A DNA stretch of 64,000 nt from assembly GCA_013306675.1 (NCBI GenBank), contig JABLUY010000090.1, positions 62,001 through 126,000 on the forward strand, in the 5' to 3' direction. Below the pieces are notes generated by a model. It was not told where the DNA came from, made no database searches, and saw nothing but the letters and a program-made list of their open reading frames with translations. Positions 48,874 through 57,740 of the stretch are shown in pieces. The position numbers and the translations under genes are program-made. Position 1 is the first letter of the stretch; each line of letters begins with the position of its first letter. This DNA is from Thraustochytrium sp. TN22. Lineage: Eukaryota > Sar > Bigyra > Thraustochytrida > Thraustochytriidae.

Positions 48874-51000
48874 TCAGGCCTGCTTGGTGCAGGCTTGCTT
48901 GTGGCCATTGCGCCAGTGTCCAATCTGGCAGTCGCGGTCGCAGTAGGCGACCTTGTAGCAGCCGCCGCACACCATCTCGGCGTTCTTACCGCAGGTGCCG
49001 TTGCCACAGATGGTGGTGTCGTGGGGCGGCGGCGCAAGCGTGTTGGAGCTGGTGCGGACGGAGAAGCTGTTGTGGCGCGAGAGCGAAGAAGTCCCACTGG
49101 TTACGTCGGGGGTCGGCTGGTCCTGCTGGCGCTGGAGCAGGACCATCTGGCTGACGCTGTTCTGACGTGCCAGCGGCGAGCCGGGGCTACCGAGGCTGGC
49201 CTGTACATGCTGGACCTGGCCCGGGTTCACGACGAGCGAGAGGCCTCGGGGCGACTTCGGGCTGCTCATCGGCGTCGGGCCGGCAATCATAACCGCGGGC
49301 ATCTTCTCTGCAGTCGCGGGCTGACCCACGCTCAACATTGCGGGGAGGTGCGCGAGGCTGTTCTGGCGCGAAATGGAGGAGGCGGATGCAATGGACGACG
49401 GCTGCGGCTGCGGCTGCGGCGGAACCTGGTACGAGAAGCTGGTCTTACGCGGGAGCGGCGAGCTGGGCTCCGAGGGCGGAACCTCAATGAAGGGCGCGGG
49501 CGGGGCTGGCGTCCAGAGCGGCGGCTGCGAAAAGGTGCCATCCGGCGCGACCGAGAAGTTGAAGGAGGGCGCCTCCGGCCTAAAATAGGGTTGCGGTGCC
49601 CTAGCCGAGCCCCGCGTGAGGTGGAGTCCCTGCGCAGAGAGACGCAACTCTTTCTCGAGCGCGCGCCCGCGCGAGGTTTCGCGCCACAAGAAGGCCGTCT
49701 GAGCCCAGTGGCGCAGCAGGTCGCCGAGGAAGACCTCGTCCAGTGTGTGGTGCACGAAACCATGCGCGAGGCCGTCGAGCGCCGCGCTTTCGTCCTTCTC
49801 GAGCCTGGCTTGACAGGCTTCGTCAAAGGTGTAGGCGAGCACAGGCGTTCGGAACGGCTCGGCATCGACCAAGGTCACGAAGCGTTTGAGCGCGGCGTCG
49901 TTGGCCATGTGCTCGGTGACATTGACAAGGACCGCGTCAAATTCGTCAACGCGGCCCCTGCGCAAGACCTGGCCTGCGTGCGCGAGGTCCATGGTGAGGA
50001 CCGCCTCCACATTGACGTCCTTAAGCATGTACATGAAGAGCCGCTGGTAGCTGACGCTGGGCTCCACCAGGAGTACCTTGACGGTTTGGTCCGCATTCCA
50101 GACCCGAGAGACGGGTTGCTTATCGGCGCCGTCCTGGAGGTCTTCGTCGAGGTCGGCGGGCGTCGGCACGACGAGGTGCGTCGCGTATCGGACCATGTGG
50201 CTGACCGGGTCAACTTCGTAGCCGGTATACACACAGACAGCATTACCCTTGCTCTGAATGTACGGCAGGAGCTTCTTGTAGCGCATGTACCACATGGCGA
50301 AACTCAGGGCGTTCTTGCCAATCAGATCGCCAATGGCGTGGCCGATGACATCGCTTTCGAAGGAGATCGTGTTGAGCATAGGAGACCCGAGGCAATAGAG
50401 CAGCGGAAAGATGCCCCAGGATATGAGGAGCAGCGCCGTGATGCCGTGCAGCCAAACGAGCAGGTCGCCGTCGGCAAAGGCCTGGCGGCGCGCACTCTCG
50501 AGAGTATAAAGGTCGTAGACGAAAAGTACCGCCACAGCAAAGGCGCAGCCAACGAAGAAGAAGCGGACTCCGTCGATTTCCTGAAAGGTAGCCACGATGC
50601 CAAAGGCCATGATGCAGAGATCTTTCATGACCATGAAGTTGACCTTGACCGGCTCGACGTTGGGGCCAAGCATGCTGATAAGGCCGAAGAAACCGAAGAG
50701 CATGACGGGGCAGACGACCATCCAGCTCATGTAGCGACCAAAGGCCACGTCCCGCAGCTCCCCGTTGATGGCCACACGCGCGAACATCCAGTCACCGTAC
50801 CCGGCGGCGGAGAGACCATAGTTGAGCGCCGTCACAGCCTGGACGTAAATGGCGTACAGCGTACTGCGCTGGTAATGCCATTGGTAGAGGAAAAAGACGA
50901 GCAGCGCGAAGGACACGGCGCACGTCACGCCACGAATGCCAGCAGCGAGCGCAGAGATTTCTTCGTTGGCAACGAGCTCGAGCGTGATGAGGTTCGCCAT
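48874..51000 (-). CDS. Microbial (type 1) rhodopsin fused to a pseudoreceiver domain and MYND zinc finger
   Basis: This is a predicted light sensor of 708 residues, single exon, ATG at 51000. Residues 1-245 form a seven-helix rhodopsin. TM7 has D225-L-I-G-K229, matching the bacteriorhodopsin D212/K216 pair, so retinal attachment is expected. TM6 keeps W195, F198 and P199. TM3 reads R89-Y-M-S-W-M-V-V-C-P98. The proton acceptor D85 is replaced by S92, T89 by V96, and the donor D96 by G103, while C97 matches the channelrhodopsin DC-gate Cys. Pumping is thus unlikely. Residues 306-435 resemble a receiver domain, but the phospho-Asp is N360, the acidic pair is E313-P314, and the Lys is H418. A Ser/Pro-rich linker follows. 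A MYND finger at 665-704 (CGGCYKVAYCDRDCQIGHW) should bind Pro-rich partners. Confidence 0.93.
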   Translation of the reverse strand: MANLITLELVANEEISALAAGIRGVTCAVSFALLVFFLYQWHYQRSTLYAIYVQAVTALNYGLSAAGYGDWMFARVAINGELRDVAFGRYMSWMVVCPVMLFGFFGLISMLGPNVEPVKVNFMVMKDLCIMAFGIVATFQEIDGVRFFFVGCAFAVAVLFVYDLYTLESARRQAFADGDLLVWLHGITALLLISWGIFPLLYCLGSPMLNTISFESDVIGHAIGDLIGKNALSFAMWYMRYKKLLPYIQSKGNAVCVYTGYEVDPVSHMVRYATHLVVPTPADLDEDLQDGADKQPVSRVWNADQTVKVLLVEPSVSYQRLFMYMLKDVNVEAVLTMDLAHAGQVLRRGRVDEFDAVLVNVTEHMANDAALKRFVTLVDAEPFRTPVLAYTFDEACQARLEKDESAALDGLAHGFVHHTLDEVFLGDLLRHWAQTAFLWRETSRGRALEKELRLSAQGLHLTRGSARAPQPYFRPEAPSFNFSVAPDGTFSQPPLWTPAPPAPFIEVPPSEPSSPLPRKTSFSYQVPPQPQPQPSSIASASSISRQNSLAHLPAMLSVGQPATAEKMPAVMIAGPTPMSSPKSPRGLSLVVNPGQVQHVQASLGSPGSPLARQNSVSQMVLLQRQQDQPTPDVTSGTSSLSRHNSFSVRTSSNTLAPPPHDTTICGNGTCGKNAEMVCGGCYKVAYCDRDCQIGHWRNGHKQACTKQA

Positions 51001-51844
51001 CGTCAGCGCCTGCGGTCGGTTGAGTCTTTGCTTGCACGGGGCTCCTGTCTTTTCTGTCCTCCACAGAAGCTAGCCAGCCCGTTGCTCCAGCACGATCGGC
51101 AACCCGCAGAACCTTGCTTGCAATCGCCAGCTCCTGTGGAGCCTTTCCGTTGGAAGCAAGTCGTTCGCTCAAGGTCCGTTGCGGGCCACTGTGTCGCCTC
51201 CGCACTGCGCGCCGCCACCGCAGGTCTCGACCTTGCGGTGTCGCTGTGAGTGCGTTTCGCCATGCATCCGTTGGTGCGCACTACTTTGGAGGCCGAGTCC
51301 AGCACAGCACAAGTTCCGCTGCTGCGGCCCGGTCGCGGCCACAACGCAGCGTGCTGGAGCTCGCGGCAGCGCAGGTGACGCGTGCTCGTGCATTTCGAGT
51401 CACTGGCACGCCACGATCGCTCAGCTCTGCGCGCATACAAGCCGCCAAGGGCACGCCCCGGCGTACTAGTTGGAGCAACCCAGCCTCGCATGTCAGTGAG
51501 CACCGGCAGACCCTTGCAGCGTACTAGTAGGCCGCCGCTTACCCGGCCCGGGCCTTCAAGTCACGTTAGCTGACGCACCAGTCACGCGGCACTGCCAGTG
51601 GCAAGGCGCTCAGGCTGCAACGTCGTGCAAACGGTAAGATGACCCAAGGATGTCCGACAGGGGCACGATGTGGCCGCAGGGCGCGCCTTCCCCTCCCGAT
51701 GGGACCAGCAGGCTGCTCACTCGCTCGCCCGCTCTCTCGCCTCGACCGGCTCGCAGGCTGCCCCAGGGCGGCGCGTGACTCGGTGCCGCCCACGGCCGTG
51801 CTCGTGGAGTGGACGGCCCGGCTTGAGCGCAAAAGCCCATCGTG
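51001..51844. promoter_or_regulatory. Divergent promoter region, rhodopsin / Cys-rich protein
   Basis: About 840 bp of mixed composition, notably lower in GC than most intergenic DNA here. No simple repeats of note and no gene were seen. It should contain the promoters of both flanking genes. Confidence 0.45.
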
Positions 51845-52318
51845 ATGGCGGCGGCGGCGACGGCGACGGCGGCGGCGGCGCCGTGTGCGCGGCGCCGGCG
51901 TCGGCGCCGGCCACGCGCTTCTGATGCCGGGGTCAGTGGGCGTGGCGCCGTGGCGCGCCTCGTGATGGGGCTGGTGCTCATGGTCTGCGCGGCCGTGCTG
52001 CAGCGGCACGGGGTCGAGGCCGCCGCGGAGCGGCGCGAGCTCGGGTCGTCGACGAGACCGTCGTGGATGACGGCCAGGTGCAAGCGCGCCGCGCAGCGCT
52101 GCATGGGCAAGATCGTGGCGGCGCCGCAGCTGGAGGACTTCGAGGAGGCCGAGGACATGTGCCTGGCGCAAGCGGCCTACCTGGAGGAGACGCTCAAGTG
52201 CATGAAGCGCAAGCGGTGCAAGGGGAACAAGCTCAAGCTCTACTGCAACAATGGCTTCAATCTGCAGGCCTTTGAGGGTCTCTGCGAGATTGACGACTTC
52301 TGCGCCGCGACGCTCTGA
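51845..52318 (+). CDS. Small Cys-rich secreted or membrane-tethered protein, unrecognised
   Basis: This is a 157-residue protein. After a very Arg-rich start there is one hydrophobic helix (AVARLVMGLVLMVCAAVLQ, about residues 35-55). It could be a signal peptide with a long n-region or a type II anchor. The remaining 100 residues are helical and hold eight cysteines in a spaced pattern (RCKRAAQRCMGK, EDMCLAQ, LKCMKRKRCKGNK, LYCNNG, LCEIDDFCAATL). This suggests a disulphide-stabilised helical domain outside the cytosol. I recognise no family. The open frame starts one codon earlier with GTG; the ATG at 51845 is used. It is divergent from the rhodopsin gene. Confidence 0.65.
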   Translation: MAAAATATAAAAPCARRRRRRRPRASDAGVSGRGAVARLVMGLVLMVCAAVLQRHGVEAAAERRELGSSTRPSWMTARCKRAAQRCMGKIVAAPQLEDFEEAEDMCLAQAAYLEETLKCMKRKRCKGNKLKLYCNNGFNLQAFEGLCEIDDFCAATL

Positions 52319-52468
52319 CAACGAAGAATCGTTCGAAGAAGTCCTGTGTGCTGGACTTGCAGTTTTGCACAGGGTCCGGAGAAGGGTACTGCATGACAAT
52401 AAGAAAGTGATTTGCAATGGTCTTCATCGACGCATCATCGGAGCACGCCGTCACCGTGGTGCCCTGCC

Positions 52469-53773
52469 TCAGGACTGCTCGAGGAGCGCGAGCACGGTGG
52501 GCATGAAGGTCTTGCGCGTGATAGCGCGGCGGATGTGGAAGACGGCGGCATGGTCCGGGCCCGGCAGCGCGGCGTCCTCGCGCAGATCGGGCGCGTGCTG
52601 TGGACCAAAGCCCTGGTTGACGACGTCCTGCATGTCGGCGGCAAAGAGCGGGTTGGCGGCGAGGTCTTCGGGCAGGCCGTCGGGCAGCGCATCGAGCCTC
52701 TCGATGAGCGGGCCCATGAGGCCGTCCCGGCTGGCGCGCGCCACGATGGTCTTGCACTTGCTATCGCCGACCTTGGTGGGCTTGCACAGGCAGAGGAGCG
52801 CCTCGAGCTCCATCTCGGCCATCATCTCTTGCAGCGCGTCGTCAAGCGAGCCACCCTGGTCGTTCGCACGCTGCACAAAGCCCGCAGCCGTGTCCATGAT
52901 GGAGGCGAAGCCGACGACGGCGCCTTGGTGCGGGCCCGCCGCGAGCGCGGCGCTCTTGAAATCGAGGCGCAGCAGGTCGCTGGCCGAAAAGTCGCCCACA
53001 TCGCCGCGCGCGTCCATGACCTCGCGGAAGAGCGCCGACTGGCCCTCGCGGTCGGGCAGCACCGAGCCGAAGCGCTCGCAGAGCGCCTTGTGCACACGCA
53101 CGTCGCGCTCATTGAACTTCTTGGCCTTTTCGTCGAAGTCGCGCGTGTCCAGCAGCATCACGCCCAGCAGCATCTGCACGAGCGCGTCCGGCACCTCAAC
53201 TCCCTCCTCGGCGAGGATCTGCTCCGCGACCAGCGTACAGGCCGAGCCGCAGCTCGAGTCCATCACGCGCACGGGCGCGTCCATGTGCTCGCCGGCGTCC
53301 TGGTGGTGGTCGTTGATGCCAAGCACGGGCGTGTCTGCGCCGAAGACGCCGGCCACGCGGCTCGTGACCGAGTTGTGGTCCGTGAGTGCCAGCGCGAGAC
53401 GGTCCTTGAGCATCTCTTCCGGCACGTCCGCCAGCATCTCGCGCGCCTCGTCGATGAAGACCAGGTCATCGGTCGAGACCCCGGCCTTGGCGAAGAGCAG
53501 CTCCGCGTCCTTTCGCAGCTTGAACTCCTTGCGCGGCACGTTCGCCACGGCCACCGGCGTGCAGCCCAGGTCCTTGGTGGCGCCGCTCACCGCCCACCAC
53601 CACGCCATCCCCACGGCGCTCACCACCGAGTCCGCGTCGCACGCGTCATTGCCCACGACGGCCAGCACCTTGCCGCCGTGCTGCGCCTGCGACTGCGACT
53701 GCGCCGCCGCCGCCGACAGCGCCGACAGCGCCGCGCGCCCGCGCGACAGCACCTGCTCCACGCTCGGCGACAT
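52469..53773 (-). CDS. PPX1/prune-type exopolyphosphatase (DHH-DHHA2 family)
   Basis: This enzyme hydrolyses terminal phosphates of inorganic polyphosphate or related short substrates in a metal-dependent way. The 434-residue product has the ordered DHH motifs. Motif I is VVGNDACDADSVVSAVG. Motif II is LALTDHNSV. Motif III is GINDHHQDAGEH. These are followed by DSSCGSACTLVAEQIL and LLLDTRDF, and a C-terminal DHHA2 region. Yeast PPX1 is about 400 residues, so length fits. The ATG at 53773 (MSPSVEQVL) was chosen. The frame stays open further upstream, but through a GA dinucleotide repeat that is surely not coding. It could act as short-chain polyphosphatase or pyrophosphatase; sequence alone does not separate these. 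Confidence 0.92.
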   Translation of the reverse strand: MSPSVEQVLSRGRAALSALSAAAAQSQSQAQHGGKVLAVVGNDACDADSVVSAVGMAWWWAVSGATKDLGCTPVAVANVPRKEFKLRKDAELLFAKAGVSTDDLVFIDEAREMLADVPEEMLKDRLALALTDHNSVTSRVAGVFGADTPVLGINDHHQDAGEHMDAPVRVMDSSCGSACTLVAEQILAEEGVEVPDALVQMLLGVMLLDTRDFDEKAKKFNERDVRVHKALCERFGSVLPDREGQSALFREVMDARGDVGDFSASDLLRLDFKSAALAAGPHQGAVVGFASIMDTAAGFVQRANDQGGSLDDALQEMMAEMELEALLCLCKPTKVGDSKCKTIVARASRDGLMGPLIERLDALPDGLPEDLAANPLFAADMQDVVNQGFGPQHAPDLREDAALPGPDHAAVFHIRRAITRKTFMPTVLALLEQS

Positions 53774-53974
53774 CCTCCGCGGGGCCGCTCGCCCGCCCCG
53801 CGCGCGAGCGAAGGCCTTGGCGAGAGCGCGAGAGCCGAGAGCGAGCTTGAGGTTCTGTTCTGGCGCGGCGGCGGTGAAGCGCACAGCCACCGCGACTACT
53901 TCGAAGACAGCTGCGGCGGGCTCGCGGGCTGCAGCGCCGGGCCCGCGAGGCTGCCACGGCGATGTTGTGCGCTG

Positions 53975-54009
<35 letters not shown>

Positions 54010-54147
54010 TGGGGCTCAGGCCCACATTGTCGACAATTACTTCAAGCGGCGCGGCTCCAGCCTTGTGCTCCTGAGTTGCTTCGGAAGACCCATTCACGCT
54101 CGTGCAATTGCTTCTGGAGACGTGCTGGTCTTGAAGTGACGCCGCAG
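53774..54147. promoter_or_regulatory. Divergent promoter region, PPX1 / small unknown gene
   Basis: This interval contains a 28-bp GA dinucleotide repeat at 53979-54006 and an acceptor-like CCGCAG at 54142-54147. An in-frame ATG at 53962 precedes the repeat. Confidence 0.45.
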
Positions 54148-54672
54148 GGTTCTTTCGTTTTTGACAAGCTCGCAAGTGTCATCGCCACGCCTGGCGACGT
54201 ATTCAAGCTCAATTCCATCGACACGCCCGTGCAGGGCGACGACGTCCTCGCGCTCAACCGCCGCTTTGCGAACATCGTTGGCGCGCAGGATCAGCTGGCC
54301 GAGGGGAACGGCGTGCTCAGCGCGGAGCGCCTCGCTCTCATGATCGGAATCAACTGCGAAGGCCTCCTGCCCAACGCCGGAGGCGCCGCTCGCCGCTCGG
54401 TGCCGGGCGGCGTTTGCAACTCCCTCACCCCGGTCCAGGGCCTGCTACTCCACGTCTTCCTCATGGGCGAGGTCAAGCTCGACGTCCTACTCAAGATGCA
54501 CGGCAAAAACACCCACTTCCCCCTCAACTTCCTGCTCTTCCTGCCCTACATGACCAACTCCGTCAGCCCGGCCGACATCCTCAAGGCCGGCCACGAGTCG
54601 GGCGAGCCCGTCATCGGCAACACCAACTTCCAGCGCTCCTCCAACGCGGTGGACGGATCCTTCGTCTGCTAG
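53962..54672 (+). CDS. Unrecognised protein; coding certain only from about 54148
   Basis: Strong coding bias runs from an acceptor-like CCGCAG (ending 54147) to the stop at 54672. It gives about 174 residues: GSFVFDKLASVIATPGDVFK, then ALNRRFANIVGAQDQLAEGN, LTPVQGLLLHVFLMGEVKLD and FPLNFLLFLPYMTNSVSPAD. The piece is rich in hydrophobic helices and may be a compact helical domain. The frame is open back to an ATG at 53962, but that part crosses a GA repeat and looks non-coding. The true first exon may therefore be spliced from elsewhere in the PPX1 promoter region. I do not recognise the family. Confidence 0.5.
53979..54006. repeat. GA dinucleotide microsatellite
   Basis: Fourteen uninterrupted GA units lie in the divergent promoter between PPX1 and the small unknown gene. 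Confidence 0.95.
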
Positions 54673-54773
54673 GACAAGTCCTACGTGCGCAAGACGCTGC
54701 TGCAGCTGCAGCTGCGTTGCTTCGGCTGCTGCTGCCAGTGACGATGGCAGGCTTCGCTGCTGCCGCTGGGTCC

Positions 54774-54839
54774 TCGTCGTCGTCGTCGTCCTCCTCGTCG
54801 TCGTCCTCCTCCTCCTCGTCGTCGTGGTCGTCGTCCTCG
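54774..54839. repeat. CGT/CCT trinucleotide repeat before the fusion kinase
   Basis: An array of TCG and TCC triplets lies 60-120 bp before the kinase ATG, probably in its 5' leader. Confidence 0.8.
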
Positions 54840-54895
54840 CCTTGGACCAGAGCGCGCGAGGCGCGAGCGGCAGAGCGGCAAGGGCGGCGCGCGAG

Positions 54896-57496
54896 ATGGA
54901 GGGCGAGGAGGAGGCGGCGGCGCGCGCGCTGGCGGCGCTGGCGGGCGGCGGCGCGGGCGGCGCGGCGGCGGCGGCCGCCAAGGAGCTGGCGGAGGCGGCC
55001 GGGCGCGGCGAGCTGCGCGACCTGGCGTGGGACGAGGACGAGGAGCTGTCGCGGCAGCTGCGCGCGGCGCTCAAGAGGTGGTGGGCGCCCGGCGCGGGCG
55101 GCGCGGGCGGCGCGGGCGGCGGCGAGGAGGCCGGCGAGGTGGCGGCGCGGCTCGACGCCTGCGTGGGCGCGCTCCTGCGCGGGACGCCCGAGTTCGACGA
55201 GGATGCGCGCAGGCGCGTCTTCGACTGGACGCTCGGCGAGGCGGCCGTGGCGGCGCTGTGGCGGCGGCACAGCGGCGCACTGCAGGACGCCGTGTGCCTG
55301 GCCTATGCGCTGGACGAGTCCGCGGTGGGCCGGCAGAAGCTGCGCGCCAGCATGGGCGGCCTGCTCAAGGCGTGCGTGGCGGACCCGCCGCAGTCGCGGG
55401 AGGAGCTGGCGGCCGTGGCGGGCCTGCTGCGCACCGTGACGACCATCGTGCAGGGCATGGCGACGCCGCTGAGCCGCGCGGACCTCGGCCTGCTCACGTC
55501 CGTGGTGCTCCCGCTGCACGCGCTGCCCGGCAAGGTGTCGCCGAGCGAATCGGCGCTGGGCGAGATCCACCGGCCGCTGACGGCCTGCGTGCTGGCTTTC
55601 GTGGAGCTGGGCTCGGCGGAGGGGGGCGGCGCGCTGGCCGGCGTGGCAGACCTCGTGGTGCGCGGGCTCACGGACGCCTGGCCGACGTCCTGGGAGGGTA
55701 ACTCGCCCAAGGAAGTGCTCCTGCTGCACGAGCTCGAGGCCGTGCTGCGCGCCGCGCCCGAGGGCACGCCGCTGTCGGCGGCATCGGCCGCGCTCATTGG
55801 GCGCAAGCTGGGCGAGGCTGTGGCCAGCGATAACAGCACGGTCTGCGAGCGCGCGCTCATGTACTGGAAGCACGACGACACGGTGGACCGCTTGTACGCC
55901 ATGGACCGTCCGGCGCTGCTTCGGCCTGTACTGCGCGCGCTCTTTGTCAATGCGCTCTCGCACTGGAACCACACGGTGGGGCGGCTCGCGCCGCTCGTGC
56001 TGGCCAGCGTGCACGGCGTCGAGCCCGACCTGGTGGCGAGCGCGGCCGCCGAGGCGCTGCCGAGCAAGAGCGCCGAGGAGCTGGACGCGCTGGTGGCGGA
56101 GCACCTGGAGGCCGCGGCCGCGCAAACCGAGGCGCAGACGCCGCGCGACCCGGAGCAGGCGGCGCGCGTCGAGGCGGAGCGCGCCGCCGAGGTGGAGGCG
56201 GCGCAAAAGGCCACCATGGCCGCCAAGCGCGAGGTGTCCTTCATGAACATGATCGTGGGCCGCGAGCTGGGCCACGGCTCCTTCTCGCAGGTCTTCCACG
56301 CGCAGCAGGCGGTGCGTGGCATGCCCTCCAAGGACTGGCCTCAGTTTGCCATCAAGCGCATGGACCAGCGCCACCGCGATATTGCGCTGCGCGAGGCCAG
56401 CATGATGGACGCCGTCCAGCACCCGCTCTGCACGCGTCTCGTCGGCCTCTACGAGAGTGCCGGCAGCATCAACCTCGTCATGGAGTACGCGGCCTCGGGC
56501 GACCTGCATACGGCGCTCGCCTCCATCGGCACACTCAGCGCCGACACCACGCGCTTCGTGGCGGCCGAAGTTGCCGTGGCGCTGACCGCCGTGCACGAGG
56601 CCGGCCTCGTCTTCGGCGATCTCAAGCCGGAGAACGTGCTCATCCATGCCAACGGGCACGTCAAGCTCGGCGACTTTGGCGCCACGCGCCCCATCGAGCA
56701 GGTCGCCCAGGCCTCCGTGCCGCTCGAGGGCACGCTCGCGTACCTGGCGCCGGAGCTCTTCCGCAGCCGCGACAACGCCGACGCCAGTCTCGACGTGCCC
56801 GAGGCCATCGACTGGTGGGCCTATGGCTGCGTCGTGTACCAGATGCTGGCCGGCCGGCCGCCGCTCTGGGTTGAGGACGAGCGCGATGTCGTCAAGAGTC
56901 TCGTATCCTTTGAAATCGAGCGCTACCCGGACGGCTTCCCGGACGACGCGCAGGCGCTCGTCGACGCGCTGCTCACGCGCGACCCGCGCGCCCGCCTCGG
57001 CTCGGGCAACGGCCTTGCCGACGTCGAGGCGCACGAGTTCTTCGCGCCGCTCGAAGTGCCCTTCGCCAGCATTCACGAACAGGCGGCGCCCAAATTCGCC
57101 GTCGGCAATGTCGAGCAGCCCGACGGGCCATGGAAGCAGCGCTCCTACTCCATGATGATCGCGCCCCTCCCGGAGGCCTACTCCACCGACGCACCGGGCG
57201 CCGGCTCCATTGTGGCGGACATCCCAGAGACCGACCGCGAGCGCCAGGCGCCCTGGACGCCGGCGCCGGGCCTCCCGGCGCTCATGCAGCGCCGCTCGCA
57301 GCGCGGCGGTCGCGGCGGCGCACCCGTCCCGACCGTGATTGCGCCGTCTGCGATGGCATCCTTCCAGACGCAGCTGCCGCCCACGGGCGCCGTCATGCGT
57401 GGTCGTGGTCGTGGAGGCCGCGGCGGCGGCCGCGGCGCCAGCGGCGGGCCCGGCGGCAAGTTCAACTTCAAGGGTCTCGACCTCACGGCGGGCTGA
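54896..57496 (+). CDS. Protein kinase (AGC/PDK1-like) with N-terminal helical domain and RGG tail
   Basis: This is an 866-residue single-exon Ser/Thr kinase. Residues 1-420 form an Ala/Leu-rich helical region without a recognised family, resembling an alpha-solenoid. The kinase domain runs from about 450 to 730. The Gly loop is GRELGHGSFSQVF; K487 is in FAIKRMD; the C-helix Glu is in LREASMM; D593 is in LGDFGAT; AYLAPELF is the P+1 region. The catalytic loop is F573-G-D575-LKPEN, so the usual HRD His and Arg are replaced but the catalytic Asp remains. This makes it a non-RD kinase probably not gated by activation-loop phosphorylation. The C-terminal 65 residues hold RGG-type motifs (RGRGRGGRGGGRGAS), often RNA-binding or arginine-methylated. 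The ATG at 54896 was chosen; the frame upstream begins with GTG. Confidence 0.88.
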   Translation: MEGEEEAAARALAALAGGGAGGAAAAAAKELAEAAGRGELRDLAWDEDEELSRQLRAALKRWWAPGAGGAGGAGGGEEAGEVAARLDACVGALLRGTPEFDEDARRRVFDWTLGEAAVAALWRRHSGALQDAVCLAYALDESAVGRQKLRASMGGLLKACVADPPQSREELAAVAGLLRTVTTIVQGMATPLSRADLGLLTSVVLPLHALPGKVSPSESALGEIHRPLTACVLAFVELGSAEGGGALAGVADLVVRGLTDAWPTSWEGNSPKEVLLLHELEAVLRAAPEGTPLSAASAALIGRKLGEAVASDNSTVCERALMYWKHDDTVDRLYAMDRPALLRPVLRALFVNALSHWNHTVGRLAPLVLASVHGVEPDLVASAAAEALPSKSAEELDALVAEHLEAAAAQTEAQTPRDPEQAARVEAERAAEVEAAQKATMAAKREVSFMNMIVGRELGHGSFSQVFHAQQAVRGMPSKDWPQFAIKRMDQRHRDIALREASMMDAVQHPLCTRLVGLYESAGSINLVMEYAASGDLHTALASIGTLSADTTRFVAAEVAVALTAVHEAGLVFGDLKPENVLIHANGHVKLGDFGATRPIEQVAQASVPLEGTLAYLAPELFRSRDNADASLDVPEAIDWWAYGCVVYQMLAGRPPLWVEDERDVVKSLVSFEIERYPDGFPDDAQALVDALLTRDPRARLGSGNGLADVEAHEFFAPLEVPFASIHEQAAPKFAVGNVEQPDGPWKQRSYSMMIAPLPEAYSTDAPGAGSIVADIPETDRERQAPWTPAPGLPALMQRRSQRGGRGGAPVPTVIAPSAMASFQTQLPPTGAVMRGRGRGGRGGGRGASGGPGGKFNFKGLDLTAG

Positions 57497-57740
57497 CGAG
57501 TTGAAGGAGTGTTATAAATTACAACGTGCGGAGGCCGAGGGCCTCGACCTGCCTGCCGGCTGCGCGACCAGGCCGCCCAAGTTGTTTGTCATTCATTCCC
57601 AAAACGTGTTTTTCTTTTGTGTGTTGTTTTGCTCTTCATGTTTGCCCTCTTCTCGTTCAGCTGGTTGCCGCCGGCCCCAGCGCACTTGCAATCCGTCAAG
57701 GTCCTTGTACTTCCTTTCCTTTCCCACCTGGGTTCTCGAC

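Noticed and set aside
53774-54175. N-terminal extension of PPX1
   Set aside because: The frame passes through a GA dinucleotide repeat, giving Ser-Leu repeats, and has no homology. The ATG at 53773 fits family length.
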